A stretch of 64,000 nt of DNA from Paucilactobacillus hokkaidonensis JCM 18461 (GCF_000829395.1 NZ_AP014680.1:1674001-1738000); one strand, 5' to 3'; counted from the first letter of the stretch, positions 10,116-21,026 are shown. Made by a program: numbers and translations. The notes: generated from the sequence alone by a model not told the origin.

Positions 10116-11437
10116 TGTACCAGCCGATGCCCCTTTTTATTTACAAATTTTATCTGTTTAATCGCTAATCGTATACTGGTCGCATATGCGCCAATCCAAA
10201 ATATAACATCCCCCGTTGGCCGCGAAATTGAACGACCTGCTCGACCTGAAATTTGTACCAATGCCGCACTTGAAAAAACTGCGTCATCAGCCCCCAATAC
10301 TAAAACATCAATTTCAGGAAATGTGACGCCTCGTTCTAAAATAGAAGTTGTCACTAAAAACAATACTTTATGATCGCGCATCAGTTGTACTTTTTCCAGC
10401 CGCTGTTCATCGGCAGCATGCACCGTCACACACTTTTGTCCCGGAAAACGTTTATTCAAGCTTGCTTTAATCAATCCTAAATCAGCAACGTGCGGGGCAA
10501 ATAATAAAAAAGGTTGCTGCTTTTCAATTCGTAATTTGATTGCTAGGACTAACGAATTAGGTAATTTTTTTTGTTTTAATTGTTGTCGCCACGCTGGAGT
10601 TAACTTAATTTTAATCTCAGGTAATAAGTGCCCATGATATCGCAATGGCAAATAACTGATTCCTAACTGTTTTTGTCGCACTTGTTGTAACAATTTAGGA
10701 CCAGGAGTAGCTGTCAAATACAAACAGCCACCAGTTGGCTTAACTGCCTGCTTAGTGGCAAAATACAATTGCTGATTTTCAGCATATGGGAAAGCATCGA
10801 CTTCATCAATAATCAAATTATCAAATGCATGGTAGAAACGCAGTAACTGGTGCGTCGTACAAATCGTTAACTGCCGATATTGGTATGGTTTTGTTTCTCG
10901 ACCGTGTAATAAGCAAATATCAATTGTAGCAAACGCTTGTTGCAAACGCGGATATAGCTCCAGGCAAACGTCCACTCGCGGAGAAGCAAGGGCAATTCGT
11001 TCTCCGCGCTGTATTGCCTGACTGATTGCTTCAAATAACATCTCTGTTTTACCAGCACCAGTGACCGCCCATAACAGATGTCGTTCATGTTTTTGTAAGC
11101 AACGACAGACCTCCAACGAACACTTTTGCTGTAACTCAGACAACTGTCCATTCCAACTTAATGGATGCTTATTTGCTTTAAATAAATTAGGCTCTGGTAA
11201 ATAATAAAATTTAGATAACGTGGATACCCTGCCCATCGTGATACATTGTGGGCAAAAATATTGTTCTTTTGGTAATGCTACTTCGCTTAATGAACTGTTA
11301 TAATTACAACGAGTGCACCTAACATAAGTATTCGTAACTTCCATTGCTGCTGAAATTTGCACGTGTTTTGGCAGTTCAAATTCGTCTGTTAGTTCTTGGT
11401 CTAGTAGTCTCCGTCCATAGAAAAATTCAGCATCCAT
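10103..11437 (-). CDS. comFA: ComFA, DNA-uptake helicase
   Basis: ATP-driven helicase-like protein on the cytoplasmic side of the competence machinery; 444 residues. A four-cysteine zinc knuckle (CTRC near residue 57, CPQC near 79) precedes the motor: Walker A AVTGAGKTEM, Walker B box DEVDAFPY, motif III LTATPG, and in the second domain TTSILERGVTFP and QISGRAGR. All catalytic motifs look intact. It heads the comFA-comFC pair and is divergent from the yigZ gene 72 bp away. Confidence 0.92.
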   Translation of the reverse strand: MDAEFFYGRRLLDQELTDEFELPKHVQISAAMEVTNTYVRCTRCNYNSSLSEVALPKEQYFCPQCITMGRVSTLSKFYYLPEPNLFKANKHPLSWNGQLSELQQKCSLEVCRCLQKHERHLLWAVTGAGKTEMLFEAISQAIQRGERIALASPRVDVCLELYPRLQQAFATIDICLLHGRETKPYQYRQLTICTTHQLLRFYHAFDNLIIDEVDAFPYAENQQLYFATKQAVKPTGGCLYLTATPGPKLLQQVRQKQLGISYLPLRYHGHLLPEIKIKLTPAWRQQLKQKKLPNSLVLAIKLRIEKQQPFLLFAPHVADLGLIKASLNKRFPGQKCVTVHAADEQRLEKVQLMRDHKVLFLVTTSILERGVTFPEIDVLVLGADDAVFSSAALVQISGRAGRSISRPTGDVIFWIGAYATSIRLAIKQIKFVNKKGHRLVQCNA

Positions 11438-11509
11438 TGTTTATGTCCCCCTTACATAATTTAAATACGAAAAGAAAAGCCAATATCATTAATTCTTTAG
11501 GAGAATCGC

Positions 11510-12142
11510 ATGCCTTACTTAACAATTGCACGAAATTTTGCACATGAACAGACAATCAAAAAATCACGGTTTATTTGCTCCCTAGCACGCATTAGTAACG
11601 AAAATGAAGCACAGTCTTTTATCGCTACGATTACCAAACAGGAACATAAGGCCAATCATCATTGCTTTGCCTATCAGCTAGGACCTAATGATGAAATCCA
11701 GCGAGAAAGTGATGATGGCGAGCCTAGTGGCACTGCCGGGGTTCCAATCTTGCAATCGCTACAACTACTCGAAGTTCATGATGTCGTCGCTGTTGTAACC
11801 CGCTATTTTGGTGGTATTAAGCTTGGCGCTGGTGGTTTAATTCGGGCTTACAGCAACTCAACTTCTGACGCAGTCCATGCAGCCGGTTTGGTGACTATTA
11901 TTGAACAAGCCACTTTAAACTTAAAAATTGCATATGCTGATCACGATGCCTTGATCTATTTTTTGAAAAAAAACGATCTACACGTTGCTGATGAGCAATA
12001 TGGTGTTGACGTGCTGGTTTCTATTTTTGTAGATCAAGATAAAGTTGAAGCTGTTCAAAATAAAATTATCAATTTATTGCAGAATCGTATCAGTATTTCT
12101 GTTGGAGATTCTCACTTTAATGAAGTCCCCTATGAAAATTGA
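11510..12142 (+). CDS. yigZ: YigZ/IMPACT family protein (UPF0029)
   Basis: 210 residues. The N-terminal IMPACT domain carries the family signature ESDDGEPSGTAGVPILQSL at about residues 65-83 and VTRYFGGIKLGAGGLIRAY at about 103-121; a small C-terminal DUF1949-type domain follows. The biochemical role is uncertain. In bacteria this gene often sits beside competence or translation genes, as here, divergent from comFA. The start follows AGGAGAATCGC. Its transcript converges with the APC permease gene, and element C lies between them. Confidence 0.88.
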   Translation: MPYLTIARNFAHEQTIKKSRFICSLARISNENEAQSFIATITKQEHKANHHCFAYQLGPNDEIQRESDDGEPSGTAGVPILQSLQLLEVHDVVAVVTRYFGGIKLGAGGLIRAYSNSTSDAVHAAGLVTIIEQATLNLKIAYADHDALIYFLKKNDLHVADEQYGVDVLVSIFVDQDKVEAVQNKIINLLQNRISISVGDSHFNEVPYEN

Positions 12143-12169
12143 TAATTTAACTCTAATTGTCAAAATCTT

Positions 12170-12302
12170 TTGAGATATGTAAACTAGTACTGTTTCCTAA
12201 AGTATAGACACAAAATATTCCCTGTAATACTTCAAAAACGAAGTATTACAGGGAATATTTTATGCTTTAGATCACGGAAACAATCCGTGCCAGTTTGCAC
12301 TT
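12170..12302 (-). repeat. Hairpin element C (convergent, after the APC permease)
   Basis: Palindrome with outer arms GTAAACTAGTACTGTTTCC and GGAAACAATCCGTGCCAG..TTTGCAC and a long inner stem (CTAAAGTATAGACACAAA.. with ..TATTTTATGCTTTAG) that includes the AATATTCCCTGTAATACTT pair. It overlaps the permease stop codon. The left end has lost the CACGTTT tail seen in other copies. It could serve as a shared terminator for yigZ and the permease gene. Confidence 0.7.
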
Positions 12303-14139
12303 ATTCTTTTAAATGATAATTATAAGTAGCCACAATAATATTCTCACGAGAATTCAACACACCGCGTAATCGCAGACTAGTTTGATTATGCAATGCCATT
12401 TGCCACGGATGCCGTGGTACAAATTGTGGTACTAAAACAGTTGTCGAATAATTTCTTGCCGCTGCTCGTTTTGCAATCACATCGACGAAACGTAATGTCG
12501 GCGTTGCAATGGAACGATATGATGAATGAATATCAACAAACCGTACATCCGGAAATTCGGCTTTAAATTCATTGGCCGTTTTATGTTCCTTCCCCGGATT
12601 CTCGTCAAATGAAACATGCATCGCAATCACGTAATCCCCAATTGAACGGGCATAATTAATTGCCTGCGAAGTTACCCGGGTCACATTACTAACAAGCACA
12701 ATCACAGTAGCGCCATCATAATCTTTAATCTGAACTTGTGTTTTTCCAGCAACTCGTAATTGCTCGGCAACCTTCCGATAATGTTCATTAATCTTATGAA
12801 ACATCAACAACAGCAGTGGCATAATAATCAAATATGGCCAAACATTTGCAAAATGTTGCCAAAATAAGAAAACGACCAAACTAAATGAAATTAAAGTTCC
12901 AACTAAATTAATAAATGATTTTCCTAACCACCAGCCAGTCCGATTACGGAACCAATGAATTATCATTCCTGATTGGGATAACGTAAACGGCACGAAAACA
13001 CCAACAGCATATAAGGGAATTAATAGATTAGTCTGTCCATGGAAAATAAAGATTAGGACAACTGCACCAACTGCTAGCGCAATAATTCCATTAGAATAGC
13101 CCAGCCGATCACCACGATCCATGAATGCATGTGGCATAAATTTATCCTTGGCCAAGTTAAAAGCCAAAATTGGAAACGCAGAGAACCCAGTATTAGCTGC
13201 CACTGCAAGAACCATTGCAGTAGCTAACTGAAGTAAATAATATCCAACACCGTGACCACCAAACACTGTCGCACCAATCTGAGACATAACTGTTACGTGA
13301 GCGTTCGGAATAACTCCCAAGTAAAAGCTTAAAAACGTAACACCAGCAAAGAAACTGGCCAATAAAATACACATCATTGCTAACGTGTTCGCAGCATTTT
13401 TAGAACGCGGTTTATTAAAATTAGGAACGGAATTACTAATAGCTTCAACCCCGGTTAACGAAGAAGATCCAGCTGAAAAAGCTCGAATGAATAGCATTAC
13501 CGACATTCCAGGAACCACACTACCAATAGGGGCAGGTGCTTGATACTTAATATTTCCAGTAACAATGTTGTACAATCCCCAAACAATCATAATTGTGATC
13601 ATCACTACGAAAAAATAAACTGGAATAGTCAATAAATTAGCACTTTCACTCATCCCTCTTAAATTCATCGCCATGATTAAAAAAACAATAACGACAGCAA
13701 TGACTATTGAGTAAGGGTAAAGTGCGGGGATAGCAGATGTAATTGCTTCAGTTCCAGAGGTTGTCGAAACAGCAACAGTCAACATATAATCGACCAACAG
13801 GGAACCTCCTGCCACTAGGCCGCCATTTTGACCCCAATTTGTTTTAGCAACTGCATAGGCCCCACCACCACTTGGGTATGCATGGATAATTTGTCGATAC
13901 GATAACGTAATTGCCAGCAGTAAAACCAAAACAATCCCAGCAATTGGGATTGAATACCACAATGCTAGTGCTGACAATGTTACCAAAACAGCCGTAATTT
14001 GTTCAGGACCATATGCCACTGATGATAAGGCATCAGAGGACAATAAAGCTAAGGCCTTAAACTTAGTAAGGTGCTGACCGCCTTCCTCAAGCGTTTTTAA
14101 CGGTTTCCCAATTAACACGCGTTTTAAATAACGCCACAT
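12301..14139 (-). CDS. APC superfamily amino acid permease, large form
   Basis: Membrane transporter of 612 residues when started at MWRYLKRVLIG (ATG 14139), which has GAGGAGAG 6 bases upstream; an upstream in-frame ATG has no ribosome site. Twelve or so membrane helices occupy residues 30-460, with APC motifs such as LSSDALSSVAYGPEQ and YPSGGGAYAVAKTNW. The last 150 residues are a soluble tail with a universal-stress-like look (ATVIVLVSNVTRVTSQAINY). This resembles the KimA/YdaO class of potassium importers, but I cannot separate potassium from amino acid transport by sequence alone. Confidence 0.88.
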   Translation of the reverse strand: MWRYLKRVLIGKPLKTLEEGGQHLTKFKALALLSSDALSSVAYGPEQITAVLVTLSALALWYSIPIAGIVLVLLLAITLSYRQIIHAYPSGGGAYAVAKTNWGQNGGLVAGGSLLVDYMLTVAVSTTSGTEAITSAIPALYPYSIVIAVVIVFLIMAMNLRGMSESANLLTIPVYFFVVMITIMIVWGLYNIVTGNIKYQAPAPIGSVVPGMSVMLFIRAFSAGSSSLTGVEAISNSVPNFNKPRSKNAANTLAMMCILLASFFAGVTFLSFYLGVIPNAHVTVMSQIGATVFGGHGVGYYLLQLATAMVLAVAANTGFSAFPILAFNLAKDKFMPHAFMDRGDRLGYSNGIIALAVGAVVLIFIFHGQTNLLIPLYAVGVFVPFTLSQSGMIIHWFRNRTGWWLGKSFINLVGTLISFSLVVFLFWQHFANVWPYLIIMPLLLLMFHKINEHYRKVAEQLRVAGKTQVQIKDYDGATVIVLVSNVTRVTSQAINYARSIGDYVIAMHVSFDENPGKEHKTANEFKAEFPDVRFVDIHSSYRSIATPTLRFVDVIAKRAAARNYSTTVLVPQFVPRHPWQMALHNQTSLRLRGVLNSRENIIVATYNYHLKE

Positions 14140-14338
14140 AATTAATCTCTCCTCAGTTCCAAAGTGAATCAAGAGCTATTGTACTACATTCGAATTTCGA
14201 ATACTATATCCAGTTTGACAAAGTTTATAAGGCAAACATTATTGTCATTTTTTTAAAAATTAGTTATAAGTTATTACTAATTTTGATTATAATCGATGTG
14301 TGAACACAGTTTCAATTGGTGTGCAAAAGGATCCCTTA

Positions 14339-14430
14339 TATAGCCTAGTCTAACTACAGAAATTAAATTGTAACACATAAAAGTACTCTTGCGCAGTGAA
14401 ACCATCTATACATCTTATTTTTTTATTGTT
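14339..14430 (-). repeat. Second, strongly decayed half copy near groEL
   Basis: ACAGAA at 14356, then TTGTAACACA and AAAGTACTCT, aligns with the next unit at exactly 92 bp (ACAGAA at 14448). The end motif is lost. It is the oldest-looking member of a three-unit tandem series ending in element D. Confidence 0.5.
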
Positions 14431-14510
14431 GAAACGTGTTTTCAGCCACAGAAGTCCAAGTGTAACACCTAAAAAAAGCTCTCACAGAGTAAGTTCATCT
14501 CATGCATTCC
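14431..14510 (-). repeat. First half copy of hairpin element D
   Basis: GAAACGTGTTTTCAGCCAC at 14431 repeats element D's left arm at 14523, exactly 92 bp away. AGAAGTCC, GTGTAACACCTAAAA and AGCTCTCACA follow with few changes; after the loop the match decays and no right arm is present. The rest of the 14140-14653 gap holds a second decayed unit and the permease leader. Confidence 0.8.
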
Positions 14511-14645
14511 TTTTTTATTGTTGAAACGTGTTTTCAGCCACAGAAGTCCAGGTGTAACACCTAAAAAGCTCTCACACGAAATGTTCATCGTGTAAGAGCT
14601 TTTTAGGTGTTACACCCCGACTTCTAACCGTGGCTGAAAACACTC
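14511..14645 (-). repeat. Hairpin element D (after groEL)
   Basis: Minus strand from GAGTG (14645) to CACGTTTCAACAATAAAAAA (14511). Arms: GTTTTCAGCCAC/GTGGCTGAAAAC, AGAAGTC/GACTTCT, and the inner stem GGTGTAACACCTAAAAAGCT/AGCTTTTTAGGTGTTACACC with a further CTCACACGA/TCGTGTAAGAG section and loop AATGTTCA. It begins 8 bases after the groEL stop. Confidence 0.85.
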
Positions 14646-14653
14646 TGTTTTAA

Positions 14654-16318
<1,665 letters not shown>

Positions 16319-16343
16319 CTATTATCTATTGACTACAACGATC

Positions 16344-16628
16344 TTAATCGACAATTGCGACAATGTCTTTTTCATGAACGACCAAATACTTTTCGCCTTC
16401 ATATTCAACTTCATTCCCAGCATATTTATCAAACAATACACGGTCACCGTCTTTAACTGAAGGAGCTAGCTTTTCACCGTTATCTAAGGTATGACCCTCA
16501 CCAACAGCAATTACTTTACCAGTAGTTGGCTTTTCTTTTGCATTGGATGCCAATACAATCCCACCAACAGTTTTTTCTTCTTCTTGTTCAGCTTGTAGAA
16601 CAACGCGATCTCCTAATGGTTTTAACAC
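16344..16628 (-). CDS. groES: Co-chaperonin GroES, GTG start
   Basis: Lid of the GroEL chamber; 94 residues starting at GTG 16628 as [12 protein letters not shown], six bases after GGAGGG. The mobile loop is [18 protein letters not shown] (about 15-32) with the hydrophobic GroEL-contact triplet IVL, and the end is [13 protein letters not shown]. Reading upstream to a further start would run into the CIRCE operator, so the GTG start is preferred. First gene of the heat-shock operon. Confidence 0.97.
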   Translation of the reverse strand: MLKPLGDRVVLQAEQEEEKTVGGIVLASNAKEKPTTGKVIAVGEGHTLDNGEKLAPSVKDGDRVLFDKYAGNEVEYEGEKYLVVHEKDIVAIVD

Positions 16629-16662
16629 GTTTATCCCTCCATCAATTCTAAATTTTTTATTT

Positions 16663-16689
16663 TTAGCACTCGAACATCTCAAGTGCTAA
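16663..16689 (-). promoter_or_regulatory. CIRCE operator (HrcA site)
   Basis: TTAGCACTC, 9 bases, then AAGTGCTAA: a perfect left arm and one mismatch (A for G) in the right arm against the consensus TTAGCACTC-N9-GAGTGCTAA. It lies between the groES promoter and the groES start. HrcA repressor binding here is established for Firmicutes. Confidence 0.95.
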
Positions 16690-16700
16690 ACACAAAATCT

Positions 16701-16728
16701 ACTATATCATTATCTGAGTGAAATGCAA
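16701..16728 (-). promoter_or_regulatory. groESL promoter
   Basis: Minus strand -35 TTGCAT (16728-16723) and -10 TATAGT (16706-16701) with a 16-base spacer, just upstream of CIRCE. Hairpin element F1 begins only a few bases beyond the -35. Confidence 0.7.
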
Positions 16729-16733
16729 GTAAA

Positions 16734-16864
16734 AAGTGTGAGCGAGGCCGATAAGAAATCGTAGGCTAAGTTAGTAATGCTTATTAATGAATCGGTTTGT
16801 GATTTATTGATAAGTATTACTGGCTTGGCCCTAGATTTTTGGCCGAGTAAACACGTCTAATAAA
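16734..16864 (+). repeat. Hairpin element F1
   Basis: Starts GTGTGAGCGAGGCCG, ends CGAGTAAACACGTCTAATAAA. Between them are CGTAGGCTAAG, a variable stem (TAGTAATGCTTA with TAAGTATTACTGG), and the central block ATTAATGAATCGGTTTGTG / ATTTATTGAT shared with F2 and G. Arms pair imperfectly. Its GTGTG end faces the groES promoter, the reverse of the leftward elements elsewhere. Confidence 0.8.
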
Positions 16865-16994
16865 AGTGTGAACGAGGCCGTCAAGATGCCGTAGACTAAG
16901 CAAGAAACAATGATTAATAAATTGGTCTATGATTTATTGATTATTGTTTCTTGCTTAGTCCTAGGAACCTGGCCGAGCGAACACGTCTAATAAA
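16864..16994 (+). repeat. Hairpin element F2 (tandem to F1 at 130 bp)
   Basis: GTGTGAACGAGGCCG at 16866 lies exactly 130 bp after the same motif in F1. It ends CGAGCGAACACGTCTAATAAA. The variable stem is different from that of F1 (CAAGAAACAATGATTA with ..ATTATTGTTTCTTG) but is again self-complementary. The rest of the 16629-17077 gap is the groES promoter region and an A-rich stretch before the rex stop. Confidence 0.82.
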
Positions 16995-17077
16995 GGGTGC
17001 GGACAAATCGTCAATCAAAAAAAATCAAATAAAAAAAGCTCAAAGCCCGCCGGGACCTTAAACTTCAGTTAACATCG

Positions 17078-17722
17078 CTATTCTTCTTCTGGCGCATTGT
17101 AATGATCGATGAAATAAATCAATGTTTGTAGTTCATTAGTTAGGTCAACGTTTTGAACCCGAACCTCAGTTGGAACGGAAAGCCTCATTGGAGTGAAATT
17201 TAAAATCCCACGAATTCCAATTTGGACTAACTGATCAGTAACCTTTTGTGCCTTTTCTGCTGGAATGGTTAAAATAACAACGTCAATTTGTTGATCCTGA
17301 AGCTGCTCATTCATTTCATCCATTGAATATACAGGGACACCGCTTTGCACAGTATTGATTAGATCATCGTTCACATCAAATGCAGCACTGATTCGCACAT
17401 TGCTATTTTGATGAAAGTTAAAATTCAATAATGCATGCCCTAAATTACCAACTCCAATCAAAGCCACATTTGTTAACTTATCTTGGTTCAAAATGTCTTT
17501 GAAAAAATTGAGTAAATCTTCAACATCATAGCCATATCCGCGCTTACCCAATTCACCAAAATATGAAAAGTCACGCCGAATAGTAGCTGAGTCCACTTGC
17601 ACTGCCTCAGATAACTCTGTTGATGATACTCGATGCTTATTTGCATCTAATAGAATATTTAAATAACGATAATAAATTGGTAACCGTTTGGCGGTTGCCC
17701 GTGGAATCTTTCGATTGACCAT
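17078..17722 (-). CDS. rex: Redox-sensing repressor Rex
   Basis: Senses the NADH/NAD ratio and represses fermentation genes; 214 residues. The N-terminal winged helix ([16 protein letters not shown] to about residue 80, with the recognition stretch [20 protein letters not shown]) is followed by a Rossmann domain with [16 protein letters not shown] (nucleotide binding) and a C-terminal swapped helix. All parts look complete. It is divergent from the ABC-F gene; a weak Rex-like site lies between the two. Confidence 0.95.
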   Translation of the reverse strand: MVNRKIPRATAKRLPIYYRYLNILLDANKHRVSSTELSEAVQVDSATIRRDFSYFGELGKRGYGYDVEDLLNFFKDILNQDKLTNVALIGVGNLGHALLNFNFHQNSNVRISAAFDVNDDLINTVQSGVPVYSMDEMNEQLQDQQIDVVILTIPAEKAQKVTDQLVQIGIRGILNFTPMRLSVPTEVRVQNVDLTNELQTLIYFIDHYNAPEEE

Positions 17723-17784
17723 TATGTTCCTCCTAATAGCTTGTGAATTTTACTTTACCTTGTATTCTAGCATAAGTCACAAGA

Positions 17785-17802
17785 TTGTGAAACAATCATC
17801 AA
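17785..17802. promoter_or_regulatory. Weak candidate Rex operator
   Basis: TTGTGAAACAATCATCAA matches the left half of the Rex consensus TTGTGAA-N4-TTCACAA fully and 5 of 7 bases on the right. It lies between rex and the ABC-F gene, where autoregulation would be expected. Chance match is possible. Confidence 0.3.
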
Positions 17803-17845
17803 AAAAGTTTTGTAATGAATCATTTTCCAGTCACGCCGTGGTTTG

Positions 17846-17854
17846 TGCTACAAT
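17846..17854 (+). promoter_or_regulatory. Extended -10 promoter of the ABC-F gene
   Basis: TG at 17846-17847, one base, then TACAAT at 17849-17854, about 30 bases before the ABC-F start. No convincing -35 was seen; extended -10 promoters often lack one. Confidence 0.45.
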
Positions 17855-17882
17855 CTTAGTAAATCAACTAAAGGAAAATAAA

Positions 17883-19805
17883 ATGTTATTATTACAATCT
17901 GTCAACGTTATGCGCCGGTTTGGCGCCGAAATACTATTTCACAATATCAATTTGCAAATTCAAACTAAGGGTCGCGTTGCCCTCGTTGGTCGTAATGGTG
18001 CTGGCAAAACGACGCTTTTAAAAATAATTGCGGGAATTAATCCTCCGGACGAAGGCAAAGTTAGTTCCAAAAAAGGGACCACTCTCGGTTACTTGGCGCA
18101 AGATCAAGGGCTTGATAGTCAACAAAGTATTTGGGGTGAAATGGATAGTGTCTTCGCTGATCTCCATGAACAAGAAGCTCAAATTCACTCGTTAGAACAA
18201 AAAATAAGTCAATTGACACCCACTGATTCTGACTATGAGACCACTTTAAAAACATATGATCAATTGCAAAATGATTTCAGTACTAATGGTGGTTTTACAT
18301 TTGAAGCCCGAATTCGCAGTGTCCTGCACGGGTTTCATTTTGATGAGCCTGACTACAAAACTCCAATCCACACACTATCAGGTGGTCAAAAAACACAAAT
18401 TGCACTCGCTAAATTACTACTGCAAGCCCCGGACATTCTAATTTTGGATGAACCGACTAACCATTTGGACATGGATATCCTAGCATGGCTTGAAGATTAT
18501 CTAAAAAGTTATTCTGGTGCCCTATTAATCGTATCCCATGATCGCTACTTTTTAGATCGTGTCGTCACAGAAGTTTATGACTTGGATCAACGCGAGTTAA
18601 CCCACTATACTGGTAACTATTCTAAATTCATGGATGTCAAGGCTGCTAATTTACAAACTAAAATGAAACAATATGAGCAACAGCAATCTCAAATTAATAA
18701 ATTGGAAGACTTTGTTAATCGTAATATTGTCCGTGCATCCACTACTAAGAGAGCCCAAGCAAGACGAAAACAATTAGATAAAATGGACCGACTAGAAATC
18801 CCAACATCTGATGATTCGTCAATTCATTTTGCTTTAAAAGCTGACCATCAAAGTGGCAATGTCGTACTACAAGTTGGGGATGCTAAAATAGGTTACGATA
18901 ATCAAGTACTCGCTGCACCCATTAATTTTGAAATCCGTAATCACCAACGGGTAGCCATTATTGGTCCTAACGGTATTGGTAAATCAACATTACTAAAATC
19001 AATCTTATCTAGAACAAAGCTTTTAGATGGTGACGTTAAGCTAGGGGCCAATGTACAGGTTGGCTACTACGATCAAGAACAACAAGTTTTGCATCCAAAA
19101 AAAACTGTTTTAGAGGAGATTTGGGATGATTATCCCACTGTTAACGAACAAGATATTCGCTCTTTGTTAGGAAGCTTTTTATTTATCGGTGATGATGTGT
19201 TTAAACCAGTCCACGAACTTAGCGGTGGTGAAAAAGCGCGCCTTCAGTTGACTAAGCTGACATTTGAACATGATAATTTTTTAATCTTAGATGAACCCAC
19301 TAACCATTTAGATATTGATAGTCGTGAAGTACTTGAACAAGCGATCAATGAATTTGATGGTACTGTACTATTTGTTTCTCATGATCGTTATTTTATCAAT
19401 CAAGTCGCCACTGATATTCTTGCTTTACATTCAACGGGAATAAACCATTACGTGGGCAACTATGATGATTATCTGGATGAATTAGCTAAAGTTTCAGCAC
19501 CTGATAATGACAATCAACAAGCATCACAAGTTAAACAATCAAAACAAGAAACATACCAAATGAGCAAAGAAAAACAAAAGGAACAGCGAAAATTAGAGCG
19601 TAAAGTTACTCAATTTGAAGATGAACTGAACCAATTAGAACAAGATAAACAAACCGTTGAAACTCAAATGGCAGACTCAAGCGTATATTCAGATGCCGTT
19701 AAACTGGCTGATTTGCAAAGTGAGTTAAGTACCATCAATACTAAAATAGACACAGCAGAGGAAGCCTGGACACAAGCGGCAGAAGAATTGGAAAATCAAG
19801 AGTAG
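17883..19805 (+). CDS. ABC-F family ATPase (YdiF/Uup-like)
   Basis: Soluble twin-ATPase protein that acts on the ribosome in known members. 640 residues from ATG 17883 (AAAGGAAAA upstream); the open frame extends 65 codons further left but without a ribosome site. Walker A motifs GRNGAGKTTLL (about 38) and GPNGIGKSTLL, signature motifs LSGGQKTQIALAKLLL and LSGGEKARLQLTKLTF, Walker B LDEPTNHLDMD and LDEPTNHLDID, and the arm/linker between them. A charged coiled-coil tail fills the last 100 residues, as in YdiF/Uup. No membrane domain, so not a transporter. Resistance function is not suggested. Confidence 0.92.
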   Translation: MLLLQSVNVMRRFGAEILFHNINLQIQTKGRVALVGRNGAGKTTLLKIIAGINPPDEGKVSSKKGTTLGYLAQDQGLDSQQSIWGEMDSVFADLHEQEAQIHSLEQKISQLTPTDSDYETTLKTYDQLQNDFSTNGGFTFEARIRSVLHGFHFDEPDYKTPIHTLSGGQKTQIALAKLLLQAPDILILDEPTNHLDMDILAWLEDYLKSYSGALLIVSHDRYFLDRVVTEVYDLDQRELTHYTGNYSKFMDVKAANLQTKMKQYEQQQSQINKLEDFVNRNIVRASTTKRAQARRKQLDKMDRLEIPTSDDSSIHFALKADHQSGNVVLQVGDAKIGYDNQVLAAPINFEIRNHQRVAIIGPNGIGKSTLLKSILSRTKLLDGDVKLGANVQVGYYDQEQQVLHPKKTVLEEIWDDYPTVNEQDIRSLLGSFLFIGDDVFKPVHELSGGEKARLQLTKLTFEHDNFLILDEPTNHLDIDSREVLEQAINEFDGTVLFVSHDRYFINQVATDILALHSTGINHYVGNYDDYLDELAKVSAPDNDNQQASQVKQSKQETYQMSKEKQKEQRKLERKVTQFEDELNQLEQDKQTVETQMADSSVYSDAVKLADLQSELSTINTKIDTAEEAWTQAAEELENQE

Positions 19806-19820
19806 AACTTACACGTTTAT

Positions 19821-19904
19821 AAGTTTACGTACAACGTAAAAACAGACCTTCCCAGGGTTCAAGATTGAGCTCTGTGAGGGTCTGCTTTTTGTGTATGTAA
19901 ACTT
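19821..19904. terminator. Convergent hairpin between the ABC-F gene and tsaD
   Basis: AAGTTTACGTACAACGTAAA..CAGACC pairs imperfectly with GGTCTGCTTTTTGTGTATG..AAACTT around a 30-base loop that itself has a short stem. It lies between two converging genes and probably ends transcription from both sides. Confidence 0.6.
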
Positions 19905-19985
19905 TCGTGTGAACAAATGCGCTTAGAATATAAAAAAGCGTTGTAGATGTTCCTAAGCTTAAAAAAGCTTTCCCATGCTCAGAAC

Positions 19986-21026
19986 CTAGTCACTCTTTGC
20001 TACATTCCACGTTAGTCCCGGTTCTGCATTTAAGCTCATTTCAGCTCTTTCTTGATGTTTGTAGGCAACATAACCTGCTGCTCCAATCATAGCTGCATTA
20101 TCGCCACATAACTTAATTGGTGCCATAATTAATTTCGTATCAGCGTGGTTCTTTGCCATATCATGTTCAAGTCGTTCACGTAAACCCAAATTAGCAGCCA
20201 CACCTCCAGCTAGCACTAATTGTTTAACCGGATATTGATCTAACGCCCGATCCGTTTTTTCGGCCAATACATCGACTACACTTTGTTGAAAGCTAGCAGC
20301 TAAATCTGGTTTACTCAATTCAACTTCACGCTGTTCAGCGTTGTGAACTGTATTGATAAATGAACTCTTTAAACCACTAAAGCTGAAATCATAACTGGCG
20401 TCTTTTTCCATTGCCCGAGGAAAATTAAATGTATCTTCACCTTGATGAGCCCATGTATCAATTGTTTTGCCCGCCGGATAATTAACACCCAAAACACGAC
20501 CAATCTTGTCATATGCTTCACCAGCCGCATCATCGCGAGTCTCACCTAAAATTTCAAAATGATTTTCACTTTCAATATAAACTAGCTCCGTATGGCCACC
20601 AGAAACTAGTAGCGCCATCTGTGGAAATTCAAAGTCACTGATAAAGCGACCAGCATAAATATGCCCAGCCATGTGGTTGACTGGAATCAATGGCAAATGA
20701 TGTGCAAATGCGACTGCCTTAGCAGCTGTCACTCCAATCAATAATGCGCCCACCAATCCAGGACCATAAGTAACCGCTACAGCAGTCAAATCATCATATG
20801 TCACTTTGGCGTTAGCGAGAGCCTCATTTAGACAACGAGTAATTTGCTCAATATGATGGCGACTAGCAATTTCAGGCACAACACCACCAAATCGTTTATG
20901 ACTGTCAATTTGGGTTGCAATAATATTAGATAAAATTGTTTTCCCATCTTCAACCACCGCAATACTAGTCTCATCACAACTTGACTCAAACGCCAAAATT
21001 AAATTTCGAGCTGTCATATTACTCAT
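19986..21026 (-). CDS. tsaD: tRNA N6-threonylcarbamoyladenosine transferase TsaD
   Basis: Transfers the threonylcarbamoyl group to A37 of ANN-decoding tRNAs, with TsaB. 346 residues, ASKHA fold. Metal-binding motif [11 protein letters not shown] (His pair near 115 and 119), substrate-site motifs ESSCDET near the start, [11 protein letters not shown] and [15 protein letters not shown]. First codons overlap the rimI end by 8 bases (translational coupling), as expected for the tsaB-rimI-tsaD block. Confidence 0.96.
   Translation of the reverse strand: MSNMTARNLILAFESSCDETSIAVVEDGKTILSNIIATQIDSHKRFGGVVPEIASRHHIEQITRCLNEALANAKVTYDDLTAVAVTYGPGLVGALLIGVTAAKAVAFAHHLPLIPVNHMAGHIYAGRFISDFEFPQMALLVSGGHTELVYIESENHFEILGETRDDAAGEAYDKIGRVLGVNYPAGKTIDTWAHQGEDTFNFPRAMEKDASYDFSFSGLKSSFINTVHNAEQREVELSKPDLAASFQQSVVDVLAEKTDRALDQYPVKQLVLAGGVAANLGLRERLEHDMAKNHADTKLIMAPIKLCGDNAAMIGAAGYVAYKHQERAEMSLNAEPGLTWNVAKSD

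Noticed and set aside
19821-19904. Convergent hairpin as a member of the GAGTG-CACGT family
   Set aside because: It has a CACGTTT string near one end, but no GAGTG end, no tail motif in the right orientation and no half copy.
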